From assembly GCA_902806595.1 (NCBI GenBank), contig CADCXC010000044.1, positions 1,116,001-1,180,000 of the forward strand: DNA of 64,000 bases, written 5' to 3'. Source of the DNA: Pyrenopolyporus hunteri (Eukaryota > Ascomycota > Sordariomycetes > Xylariales > Hypoxylaceae). Below, piece by piece: positions 11,306-20,897 of this stretch. A program made the position numbers and the translations under genes. The notes below the pieces were generated by a model. It was not told the origin of the DNA. It did no database searches and saw nothing but the letters and a program-made list of their open reading frames with translations. Every line of letters begins with the position of its first letter. Positions within the stretch are counted from its first letter, which is position 1.

Positions 11306-12352
11306 ATGAAGGCAGTATCACAGCCAAGCAATCGACCTATCCAACCCAGCGTCAAAGCCGAGCTCAAAATAAGCCACGCCCCCAAGCCTAGCACGGTACA
11401 CCAAGGCTCCATGGCATCGGCCGCGAGCAGCAATCCCCGCTACAGCGGGACGTGGTTCGGGCCAATCCTCCCGGACCTCGAGCCCGCCAACGGCCGCCGC
11501 CGCACCAACAGCGGCAGCAGCAGCAGCAGCATGAACAGCACCCTCTGGGACTTCGCCGACGACGATTTCTGCGCCTCGCTGAAAGCCCAGCTAACCACGC
11601 CTCTAGCCCAGTCCTCCTCCTCGGCGCCCGCGAAGCGCCGGCTGTACTCCATCATGCCGGCGCCGCGGGACCGTGACGCGTGGAACGGGGGCGCGGGGGT
11701 GCGCACGCGCTCGGCGCTGCGCGCGTACCGCTTCGACTGGTACCACCGGGACGCGCGCGACGCGGCGGCGGCCGGCTCCGCGCCGCCGCTGCTCTTCTTC
11801 GACCCGGACATCTGGGACCCGGTGCACCCGGAGTCCTTCCGGCCGCCCGCGCTGAACGAGGGCGTGCACTGGGTCAGCCTGCACGGCACGCACACCGCGA
11901 TGCGGCCCGAGCACGGGCAGCTGGTCCGGGTGCCCCCCGCGCTCGGCGCGGGCGGCGGCCAGCTCGTCCCCGCGGCCACGTACGCGTGGCCGTGGTTCCG
12001 CGACTGGGTCGCGGGCGTGTTTGACTGGGAGTCGGACGCGGACTCGATTTCCTATCTGAACCTGGATTGGGATCCAGACGAGAAGGATGAGGATGACTAC
12101 GCGTACTTCACACGGAATTTGTATGGCCCTTATGGTGACCCTTTGTACGATTGGTTCTGGGAGGATGAGGAGGAGTCTGATGCCGGCCGCTACGTTGGCG
12201 GGTATGACTCGGACTCGGAAGACTACGAGTCAGACGAGGAGGAGGAGGGTGGGATTACCGCGGAGCAGGCGAACCCGCTCAATCTTCCCCCGGGACCGAG
12301 CTATTACGGCTTCCAGTTCCATCCCACCGACGCTTGGTGGCCGCTCTCGTAA
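11306..12352 (+). CDS. Acidic-tailed protein of unknown function
   Basis: Single-exon frame of 348 residues; an inner Met at 11411 (MASAASS) is an equally good start. After a Ser-rich N-terminus there is an ordered middle (about 120-245) with repeated aromatic-acidic motifs: YRFDWYHRDARD, FFDPDIWDPVHPESF, PWFRDWVAGVFDW. The C-terminus is strongly acidic with Tyr-Asp-Ser repeats (YDSDSEDYESDEEEE) and ends in FHPTDAWWPLS. No enzyme motif, signal peptide or membrane segment is visible. The middle, 11440-12040, is very GC-rich with G or C in almost every third position, which also opens long false frames on the other strand. Most likely a lineage-restricted intracellular protein; function unknown. 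Confidence 0.6.
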   Translation: MKAVSQPSNRPIQPSVKAELKISHAPKPSTVHQGSMASAASSNPRYSGTWFGPILPDLEPANGRRRTNSGSSSSSMNSTLWDFADDDFCASLKAQLTTPLAQSSSSAPAKRRLYSIMPAPRDRDAWNGGAGVRTRSALRAYRFDWYHRDARDAAAAGSAPPLLFFDPDIWDPVHPESFRPPALNEGVHWVSLHGTHTAMRPEHGQLVRVPPALGAGGGQLVPAATYAWPWFRDWVAGVFDWESDADSISYLNLDWDPDEKDEDDYAYFTRNLYGPYGDPLYDWFWEDEEESDAGRYVGGYDSDSEDYESDEEEEGGITAEQANPLNLPPGPSYYGFQFHPTDAWWPLS

Positions 12353-15300
12353 AGCGCAGGACGCGGGAACGACGAAGCATATTGGGTGAGTCGATTCGAA
12401 TCCGGGGTTTTGAGTATTCCAGCTAATAATGCATAGTACAGGGACTACTCGAGGCGACGCGTCGTCGCCAATAGGACCGTTTAAGGTCAGGGTTAAATAG
12501 AGGGAGGATCATCGAGAAGGGTACGAGGTAGCGCGCAACGTGTCGGTTTAGATCTTGAGTCGGCGCCTAAGGATGCACGCAAGAGGAGGATTAATGGGTA
12601 CATCGACGAGCTGGACGGGTAGTTGTTTTCGCGACGAGCTTTGAGCTAGATAGCCCTGCATACTTCCTAGATTGATAACATGATATTAAGTCCCCCATAC
12701 TATCGACTCGGACGCGACGTAAGCGCGATTCGAAACGTGACAAGCCGCTTGATTTTGGACGAGGGTGAAGCGAAAGACTCTCAAGCGAGAGGTCGAGTAT
12801 ACGTGGGATTAAAACTGTTTCGATTCCGGTCTTTGTTATAGAATGGCAAAGAGCATTGTTCCTGGGAACAGCTTCGCGTTCTGCGTAGACATAAACATCA
12901 TTACGTACAATTCCTTGGAGTTTCCGAGAGCATAAGCAGCCAGCATCGGGGAGCGATTGTGCAAGATATGAAAATAGTGTTCGGCATGCAAGCTCCTTGC
13001 ACTGCCTCGCTATTAACCATACGCCACGTATGTTTGTACGGTACAGGCTGACGAGTTATTACCCTCAATTCCCTCTGCGATGATCAGGGAGGAGATAAAT
13101 AAGGCATAGCGGCGTAGGACAGACGAATAAGAAACGTGGAGAAGTAATAAAAGTCTGGGGATTGTCTGGGGGAAAGTCTGGGGTAGTATTGGCTGGGATT
13201 GAAGAGGAAGGTTGTCATGTGATTTGTGAGGGGAAAAGGGAGGCAAGACAAACAGGCCACTCAACAGATGAGGTGTTTCGATGCGAATGTTCCCCTTACA
13301 ACCTTTATTTCAACCTCATTCGAACCATTGATTCGTTTGCCGTCCCTCGTTTCCTGTTGTTTTCGCGTCTCGATGACTCGTAGAAGTCGAGGAAAGTCTC
13401 TTAGAGCTAGTCCTCATCATCTAGAATCAGTTATTCCCTCCTATACATTGTGATTTATAAGCATCATATAATTCTCTCGAATATTATCTTATTTGGAAGC
13501 GTTGTCGCTTTCCAACTCTTAGTCTCGTCTTTTAAAATCGTGGACGCGTTCCTCATCGTGTATAGGACGGAATGATGACTGCTAGAGACGCGTAGTCTAA
13601 ACGTTGAATTTCCCATAACAGTATTTTAGGTTGAGACTCACGAAATCCGCCAGGATTACCAGAGGAGATTTGAACGATACTCCCCCTTGTTCCCAGCCTA
13701 AATGTGTCGATCAGCAGAGTAAGAGCACAAACACAGTCAAAGCCGCCAAGCCGAAGCGTCAACGGAAACCGATAATCCGCGACCATCTTAATTCCGAGCG
13801 ACGACGACAATTCAAATGCCAACGCGTCGACAACTCCCGCGATTCATGTCCGTAACATTATGACACTCGCCGAGACGGTTTTGGGAATACGTTTGCATCC
13901 ATTTATGCGGTGGACATTTGTCTTGGATCTCGGGTGGACTGACATGAGGTCCACAATTTAATGACCAATATTGGTCACCGCGGAGCGCATCCCGGTCCCA
14001 TGCTGCTGTCCGATATCTTTCGAGAAAACACCAGGAGGTCGAGCGGTGACCGAAGCTGGACGCACTTATTGTATTAGACAACAAATCCCTTGCACAGCCG
14101 TCTAGTCCTTCGTCGACGACGTAAACCAACATTCAGTCGTCCTGGCATGGGAAAGCTTTCGAGTTTGACTGTGTCCACGCTTCCTAGGAAGCCACGAGAG
14201 ATACCGAGACCTTTAGCGATTCTCGATTATTCCAAAAGCAAGAGGGAAAACGAGGTCTCGCAACCAGTTTATAGGAATGGTGTCGCCCTTCGATCTGCAT
14301 CGGGGGGCTAACCATCCTACCTATTTTGCTGGAGTCCTTGATTGCTATTGAATAGAATATTTCGCTGTCATTGGGAAAGCATGGTTGTCTTCATTGGTGG
14401 TCGGCGTCCATTGGGTTTCCAACACACAATCCGATGCAATCGTTGCTCATCTCGTCGCTAGTCTACATAGGAGACAGAAGTGGCCGGCGTCAGCCGGATT
14501 TGGGGCAATCGGCCATCGGAGAAGGTGGTTCTGGGGAAATCGGATCGGCCGCCATCCCGTATCAAGCTATTCAGCTCTCGTCAGGCCGAGAACAAAGATC
14601 TTCGAGTTCTATTTACAAACACGGACCCAGAGGAGTAAGGAAGGGAAACAGTTAAAAGAAGGCCGCAGTCCAACTTCCGTTTGGGGATCGACTAGTATCA
14701 TATACTTCCCGGCCGTTATCAGGATATCCTTTACGCCGGATCGGACCACAGCCAAGGCGTTGGACGCGGAGCCGAACTCTAGCCCTAACTCTAACAGCCT
14801 AGCTCGCCCACAAGCTTCTTATCGAGCCGTCAGTCTGACCTCACTCTCGACACCTACCCGAAACGGCTAGTCACACGAGTCGATTTATCTCGGCCTTCGT
14901 CGTTAGGTACTCTCTACCTGTCCCCGGACTAGACAAGGGAAGCTGGTTGTGCCATCTCCTTGTGTTCCCCAGCCGAAGCCCACAAAGCCGCCAATTCTCC
15001 CATCTGATTGGCTGCTTGGGAAGACTGGAGATGGGTGGAGGGCTCTATCGACGGGCGAAGAGCAAGATTGCGAACCGCCTAAGTGGGCCTCGAAGGTTAT
15101 AGTTCGCTGCTGTGCTTCACAGGCTTGCACAAGTTATGCAGCGAACTAGTCGAGATACCTTACCCTAAGGTACTCTGCTCTCCATGGTGTTGTCCGGCTT
15201 AGTACACTCTCGGCGGGGAGGAAGCGAGTTAGGTAGGTATCGGTGGGCCGGCTCCCAAGCGGGAAAACCGCGCAAATCCCAAGGCGGTCAAGTGATTTTG

Positions 15301-15743
15301 CAAGGGCTACGTACGAATCGAAGCCATTCACGATAGTTTCACGAGATATTAAAGTTCTTGAGTGGAATTTCTTCTGATATGCCTATTTTGGGGGGTACGG
15401 GTTCACAAATGCAGCTTAGTCACCAGCGTGAAAGGGGGAAAAAAAAGGCAGACCTGGGGTCTTGGTGAAGATGGTGTGTTGTATTTTACAGTTGCCAACC
15501 AAAGCTGGTCTTATTTTCCATCTTTTTCATGCCTGAATGCAATGCAATACCTCCCCTCCCTGGGATTTTTCCCCTATCCGCGGGAGTCTATAGACCTCTA
15601 TTACTCTAATGCTGGTTCTCCTATTGAACACGGTGAAGGTAGGCAGCCGCCTCGGTGCGTTTCCTTCACTCCGAATATGCTCTTTCACACTTTCCAGACC
15701 GTAGTGTGAAGTCCAGCCTCCGTAAGTATGGAGGTTAAATTGC
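12353..15743. other. Long intergenic region (3.4 kb), no supported gene
   Basis: Both flanking genes point into this stretch (rightward acidic gene, leftward ATP9), so no promoter is demanded. Many frames of 60-160 codons exist on both strands (for example 14385-14870), but none shows a domain, signal peptide or plausible splice chain. A TTAGGTAGGTA motif occurs at 15229-15239. A non-coding transcript or a lineage-specific gene cannot be excluded. Confidence 0.45.
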
Positions 15744-16397
15744 TTAAGTCTGTATCGGAGGTTAGTGCCAGTCCGGAAGCATGGTTGCGGGATTTTTCTT
15801 TTTTGGATGTCACGTACGAACTTGGCCATGAGGGCAACCATGAGATCGAAAAGACCGATGGCCTCGACGAAGGCGAAACCCAGAATGGCGTAGGAGAAGA
15901 GCTGGCCTCGGAGGGCGGGGTTGCGGGCGACACCGTTGAGGAGGGCAGCGAAGACGAGACCGATACCGATACCAGCACCAGTCAGACCGATGGCGGCAGA
16001 ACCCATACCCAAGTTCTTGGAGACCTCGACCATAGCCTGGGCGATCTCAGAGGAGTATGCTCGGCGGGGAGTTTGGAAAGCCTGGCGGGTAGTGGCGCTC
16101 AGGATCTTGGAGGGCTGCTGGCGCTTGACGGCCTGGAAGGGAGTGGCGTTGCCTAGGAGACATTTGTTAGCAAGCGCACAAAATGGACAAAAAAAATTTT
16201 TTTTGTGTCACAATTGAAGTATCAATTAACGGCATTGAGATATTCCCAGACGACGAAGGGATGAATTGAGGGATGAGGAACTCACTCATGGTTCGCTTGG
16301 CAGCAACGCTGGTCAATTGGGCTCGCATGGCAGGTCGAGCGACCTTGGTGCCCATGGAGGAGGCGAGCCGGGAGGCGACAACACGAGCGGAGGCCAT
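15744..16397 (-). CDS. ATP9: Mitochondrial ATP synthase subunit 9 (F0 subunit c), nuclear-encoded precursor
   Basis: Exons 16397-16286, 16152-15818 and 15749-15744 give 150 residues. The proteolipid forms the c-ring of F1F0-ATP synthase in the inner mitochondrial membrane. A 70-residue Arg/Ser/Ala-rich import sequence ends near RRAYSSE. The mature part starts about residue 70. It contains the Gly-rich first helix (GAGIGIGLVFAALLNG), the polar loop RNPALRGQ and the second helix with the proton-carrying Glu in FVEAIGLFDLM. Intron 1 is 133 nt (GTGAGT, GCTAAC branch site) and joins RTMS to NATPF. Intron 2 is 68 nt (GTACGT, CACTAAC branch site); the last exon is only six bases, Thr plus stop, giving the family ending ALMAKFT. 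Reading through the GTACGT donor would add a non-family tail. Confidence 0.95.
16187..16206. repeat. 20-bp A/T palindrome in ATP9 intron 1
   Basis: A perfect palindrome, AC-A8-T8-GT, inside the first ATP9 intron about 35-55 bases before the acceptor. Confidence 0.8.
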
Positions 16398-18870
16398 TGT
16401 GATTGAGGTGATGTGTGAGATGGAGGGGAGAGGTGTCGGTTGGCGAAGACCAAAAGATGACTGATAGAAGAGAAGATGGGAGGGAGACTGGTCAAAGTCG
16501 GCGAAGAAAAAAAAATTGAGCTTGCTGACTGGGTTGTGTGAGTGGGAAAGGGAAGAAAAGAAGAGGGAGCTTGGGAAGAAACGAGAGGAACTACGTCGTC
16601 CGGTTGCTGGTTGCTTGGTAGCCGAGAGTAGCACCTGGGTACTTGGGGGGGTCAAGGTACAGCTCAGTCAAGTCGGTATAAACTTCGGTCCTTGGGAAAA
16701 GTTTCCTTAGCAGAGAGACGAGATACTTCTGAGGCATGTACCTGAGGTACAGTATCAACTCGACGCCTACAGGATCAGTGAAGAGTAAAGTGGGTGGTGA
16801 GTGGAACGGCTTGACCTAAAGACGACCAAAGCTCCCTCACAATTTTTTTTATTATTTAGAGGGACTGCCCAAACGGGATAAGACTGGTGATAATTTTTGA
16901 CGGTTTCGCTGGGTAGACCATGTATTTCGGGGAATACCGGGTCGTCCTATACTGGGATCCCGAGCTTATTTTATCGGAAAAGGCTGAGGCTTTTTTCCTT
17001 TTTTTTTCTTTATTTTTATCCATCACCGCTTCGTGGTGGTTCCTTGATATCTCTTCTTCACTTTCGTTCAAATATAAGTAAATTCAAATATTTACACATT
17101 TACATTTATATACGTTCATCTACTATTAGGAAATAGGTATTTAAATAATCTTAAGCCATTACGCTTTACGTATCCTTTATTCGTAGGATGTTCCATCTGT
17201 TGAGAAAAAAAAAAGCAAAACAGTATCAATTAAAATTGGATACACATGCAAACAACCCCCCACGACGTACCTAGTACTACGTACCTTAGCCCCTCCACCC
17301 TAGTTGTCGTCAACGTCAACACCTGGCTTGAGAATTTAAAACACGTGGGTGGAGCTTCATGGAAAGAGTCACACAGGAAGGAACCGGGACAGAAAGGATA
17401 AAAGGAGGGAAGCACCCACGGATTCCGGGAGGAAGGAGGTTTACACTTGATGGTTCTTACCACCGCAGATTTCGGCGCAGTTGCTCAGAATTCACCTCTT
17501 AAGAAACTCGAGCATCCACCGATTCTTCGATACTTAGGTACCGGTACCTTAAGGGGTAGCTATAGCTACCACCACACACAACAGAACAGCTTCGATATCC
17601 CGAGCTCACCTCAGCAGCATGCATTTTTCAACCCCTGAGAGCTTCCCGGCTGCACAGCGGCATCCTGCGCGATTATCTAACATTCCATGCTCGCAGCTCT
17701 CGGGCCTTGGATCTGACTTTTGATTTGGGCTAAGCGGCCAATGGGAACGCGTTCTCGGACACCAAGACTCTTCGTGGCAGCCGCTGAAAAGCACTGTTCA
17801 GCCATTCAGCCATTCTCCCTTTCCTTATCCTATCCCATCCTGTCGAGGGTATCCAATTTCCGTTGGGAACTTCCCGGTAGGGTGTGGAAGCGAGAAAGGT
17901 GTAAGGTTTGTGGGTCCGATGACGCGAAAAGTTTTCTCAAGCCAAGTCGCATTACCGGCATGTCGGTATCGGTGTTTTTAAGCCTCAATGCCTCAGGATG
18001 CCATTTTTATTGAAAAATTCAGGCGGCGCCTATCCCAACAGTGAAACATGACACCAACATCGTAACGTTGGGATTGGCGCATTTAAATACGACCAAACCC
18101 GCACAACTTTTGAGAAGTTGAACAAAGTAAAAAGGAGAACTTCCGAATTCGATCGGTGGGCGTTTTCCGCTGCGCAAGTGCCTCTTGACGAATAATACGC
18201 TCCTGATCCCAACTTCTGTCCTCTGATTGTCCTTCAAGGTCGGAGTCAAGTGTTACCAATCCTTGGAGCAAGATGACAAATATTTCTTTTTCATTTTTCT
18301 ATATAGATTCCAATTTTGCGATGCGCCCATGTTCAACCTGAGAATTTTCTGAGACCTTCCTTGAACGAATTAGGCGTCTGGACAGCGGATACCACCGAAT
18401 GAGCTGTACTACTGTGGATCTTTTATCGAATCCACCCACAGATTGGCGCCGATTCAAAATATGGCAAACCTGCTCTATGTCGTGAGTTCCTGAGTCTTTG
18501 GCAAGCCGAAATGCACCAAATCGGTTGATTTGATTGATACAGTAGGCTCTCCTATCGTATTGATTTTATTATAACTACATGTAATTGTAATGATTTTATC
18601 ATACACATACACATACATGCTTATGTTGGACAAGGTGTGATTTATTACCTCTAATGTGAGACCTAATGGCTAGAGGGCCGCCAGGTGTCAATTGAATCTC
18701 AGGAAAATCCAGAAAAGAAAAAATCGAAATAGTTGGAAATGATGTATCACATGTGCGCGTACCCTACATACTCGAGCTTCCACCTCACCTTTGGTACAGA
18801 GATAATACAGAGATAATCGATGCTATGTGTGTACAGGATATATGCACATACTACGTGTATGGTATGTATA
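16398..18870. other. Intergenic region upstream of ATP9
   Basis: A pyrimidine-rich ATP9 promoter lies on the leftward strand at about 16400-16600. At 16737-16755 there is a CATGTACCTGAGGTACA palindrome, and at 17531-17553 an ACTTAGGTACCGGTACCTTAAG palindrome. No gene is supported. Confidence 0.5.
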
Positions 18871-19143
18871 CAGGTCAGTAGGATATAGTTTCATAACTGT
18901 GGGGTGAGAAGACGCCAGGCATCAAGACGTACTGATCTATATAAATTAGTATGTAAGATACCTACATCACCTGTTTATTCGGTTGCTCGCCACCAGCATG
19001 GGTCGATTAAGCCGTATGTTCGAAACCTAACTTTGTAACTTTACATACTAAATTTGTATAAACGGTACTCACTTCTAGAATGGTTCAGTAGATGCCTTGA
19101 TGCCTTACGCTCCACAGTTATGAAACTATATCCTACTGACCTG
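18871..19143. mobile_element. MITE-like element, 273 bp, with TA target duplication
   Basis: The first 32 bases (from CAGGTCAGTAGGATATAG) and the last 32 bases (to CTATATCCTACTGACCTG) are exact reverse complements. Weaker complementarity continues inward to about 65 bases, including GGCATCAAG against CTTGATGCC. Both ends are bounded by TA (18869-18870 and 19144-19145). There is no open frame of useful size inside. Terminal repeats, small size and TA flanks are the marks of a non-autonomous Tc1/mariner- or pogo-type element. No transposase or second copy lies in this window. Confidence 0.75.
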
Positions 19144-19145
19144 TA

Positions 19146-19484
19146 GTTACCCCTTAGCGACGAGGCCCCAGGTCACTACCCCCCGTTTAAACCCAAGCCA
19201 GTTACACGTGTAGCTACGTATCTGGTGCTCCTTGGTCCCGGGGCCCTATCCCCTGTCTCCCCTGTCTCCACGCCTCACTCATCCATCCACCACCACATCC
19301 ACCACCACCACGCCTTACTCACGTCTATCCCTCTCGTGATCTTCGAAGGTACCATACAACTTTATACCGACTTATCGTCCCCTCTCAAATGCTCTCTTAT
19401 TTTCTTCGGGCCTCAATATCCCAACACTTCCAATTCTTCCTTCATCGTTCTTTGCATCCCACACACGCAAAATAGACCTCAGGT
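19146..19484. other. Promoter region of the VOC/membrane-protein gene
   Basis: This is a very C/T-rich stretch (19230-19480) with CCACCACATCCACCACCACCACG repeats, typical of fungal promoters and 5' leaders. No gene. Confidence 0.45.
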
Positions 19485-20897
19485 ATGCATCCAATTCCGT
19501 CATTCGTCCAAGTCAGGGACCTCCCCTCAGCGGCCTCTTTCTATTCGGCAATCACCCAACCTCTCAAACTCCGCTATATTTCCGCCAACTCCTCCTCTAT
19601 AACCTTCGGTGACGCCAGCTCTTCTACCCCGGACCCTGTCCTAGAAGTCAGGAGGGTCGGCGCCGGACAGTCGCTCAGACCCTCCCGTGTAGTCCTCACA
19701 GCCCAATCGCCCTCCGTCGTCTCTGCTTTCCGGGCCGCTGTCCAGCGAGCGGATCCCGACGTTCAGATCGACACGCATAGCGATGGCAGCGTAGAGGTCA
19801 CCGACTTCGACGGAAACGTGATAGAAGTTAGTTGCTCCCCGGGACGTTCCGGCAGCACCTACGCCCGCTCAACCGTCACCTCCCTCGCCTCACGGGACCC
19901 TCGAACCACTATTCGGCGGAGCGCCACCACCTCGACCATAGAGACCCCACAGCGCGAAAGCCCAAGAGGAGTAACTGCCTCCAATGGCGCCGGCTTCGGC
20001 ACCGTCCTGGGCGCCGCCGCCGTCGGCGTAGCCGTAGGCAGCGCGCTGACCTACGCCTTCATGCGGGGCGACCGGCAGCGGGCCCCGCGGCAGGACTACG
20101 ACGCGCAAGCCATCGCGCTGCAGCGGCGCGCGTCGTACCCGGACCCGCAGCCCGCCGTCCAGCCTCGGTACCTCGAGGACTCGTCGTCCAAGAAGTACCC
20201 GCCGCTCAGCTACGGGGCGCGGTACGCGCAGATCGAGGGCCCGCCGCGGAGCCGGGCGGCCGAGGACCTGGACGACCGCGCGAGCCGGCACACGAGCCAG
20301 TACAGCAGCAGGTCGCGGCGGCGCAGCGAGGCGAGCACCGCGCGCCGCCCGCTCATGATCTCCGACGCCGAATACATGAGCAGCGCCGGGTCGAAGCACC
20401 ACGGCGGCGGCGGGGGGCAGAAGTTGATCATGGACGCCGAGTACCGCAGCCAAGCAGCAGGTGGTGGTGAGGACGACCGGCGCAGCTACGCGCAGTCGCG
20501 ATACACGACGGCGCCGCCCCCGTCCAAGCACGGCGCCGCGAGCCGCGGGTCCTCGCGCCACCGCCCGCCCGAGGCCGAGACGTACGTCTCGACGCGCAGC
20601 AGGAAGCCCGCGAGCATGGCGCGCGGGGCCGAGCCCCGCTCGCGCAGCCGCCTGTCGGCGCGGGACCTGGAGTTGCCCGAGAGCCACGTGGCCTGGGACG
20701 AGGACCTGGCCGACGACGACGATGATCTGGCGCCTAGCGATAGCATTAGCTGTGTCGGCGACGAGGGATATACGAGGCGCCCGCAGCGTCGCGGCTCGCA
20801 TGCCGGTGCGACCCCGTCGATGGTTGGACGCTACCGCAGGGTTGTGAACGAGTTTGATGGAAAGCGCAGGCCTTTGTACGGGTCTGAGTACAACTAA
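19485..20897 (+). CDS. VOC/glyoxalase-fold N-terminus with glycine-zipper membrane segment and basic-Ser tail
   Basis: Single-exon frame of 470 residues. Residues 1-115 look like a vicinal-oxygen-chelate (glyoxalase-type) module: FVQVRDLPSAASFY at the start, a strand PVLEVRR, helix SVVSAFRAAVQRA, and closing DFDGNVIEV. A Gly/Ala-rich hydrophobic stretch at about 167-192 (GAGFGTVLGAAAVGVAVG) has GxxxG spacing and could span or dimerise in a membrane. The C-terminal 270 residues are disordered, rich in Arg, Ser and Tyr, with two similar DAEYMS/DAEYRS motifs and an acidic patch near the end. Metal ligands of catalytic VOC enzymes are not obvious, so enzyme activity is doubtful. The start at 19485 fits the VOC fold beginning. 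Function unknown. Confidence 0.65.
   Translation: MHPIPSFVQVRDLPSAASFYSAITQPLKLRYISANSSSITFGDASSSTPDPVLEVRRVGAGQSLRPSRVVLTAQSPSVVSAFRAAVQRADPDVQIDTHSDGSVEVTDFDGNVIEVSCSPGRSGSTYARSTVTSLASRDPRTTIRRSATTSTIETPQRESPRGVTASNGAGFGTVLGAAAVGVAVGSALTYAFMRGDRQRAPRQDYDAQAIALQRRASYPDPQPAVQPRYLEDSSSKKYPPLSYGARYAQIEGPPRSRAAEDLDDRASRHTSQYSSRSRRRSEASTARRPLMISDAEYMSSAGSKHHGGGGGQKLIMDAEYRSQAAGGGEDDRRSYAQSRYTTAPPPSKHGAASRGSSRHRPPEAETYVSTRSRKPASMARGAEPRSRSRLSARDLELPESHVAWDEDLADDDDDLAPSDSISCVGDEGYTRRPQRRGSHAGATPSMVGRYRRVVNEFDGKRRPLYGSEYN

Noticed and set aside
11440..11979. 179-codon minus-strand frame, and overlapping plus-strand frames in other phases
   Set aside because: Shadow frames of the very GC-rich acidic-protein gene; no recognisable protein texture.
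14385..14870. 161-codon plus-strand frame
   Set aside because: No domain or conserved-looking segment; a shifted frame of similar length overlaps it, as expected by chance.
15527..15817. Long C-terminal extension of ATP9 in the same frame
   Set aside because: It begins exactly at a GTACGT donor, and splicing gives the normal ending; the extension has no family similarity.
19890..20801. 303-codon open frame on the minus strand
   Set aside because: It is the mirror of the GC-rich, Arg/Ser-rich part of the VOC gene; composition is dominated by Arg, Ala, Gly and Val, with no domain. GC bias alone removes stops on the opposite strand.
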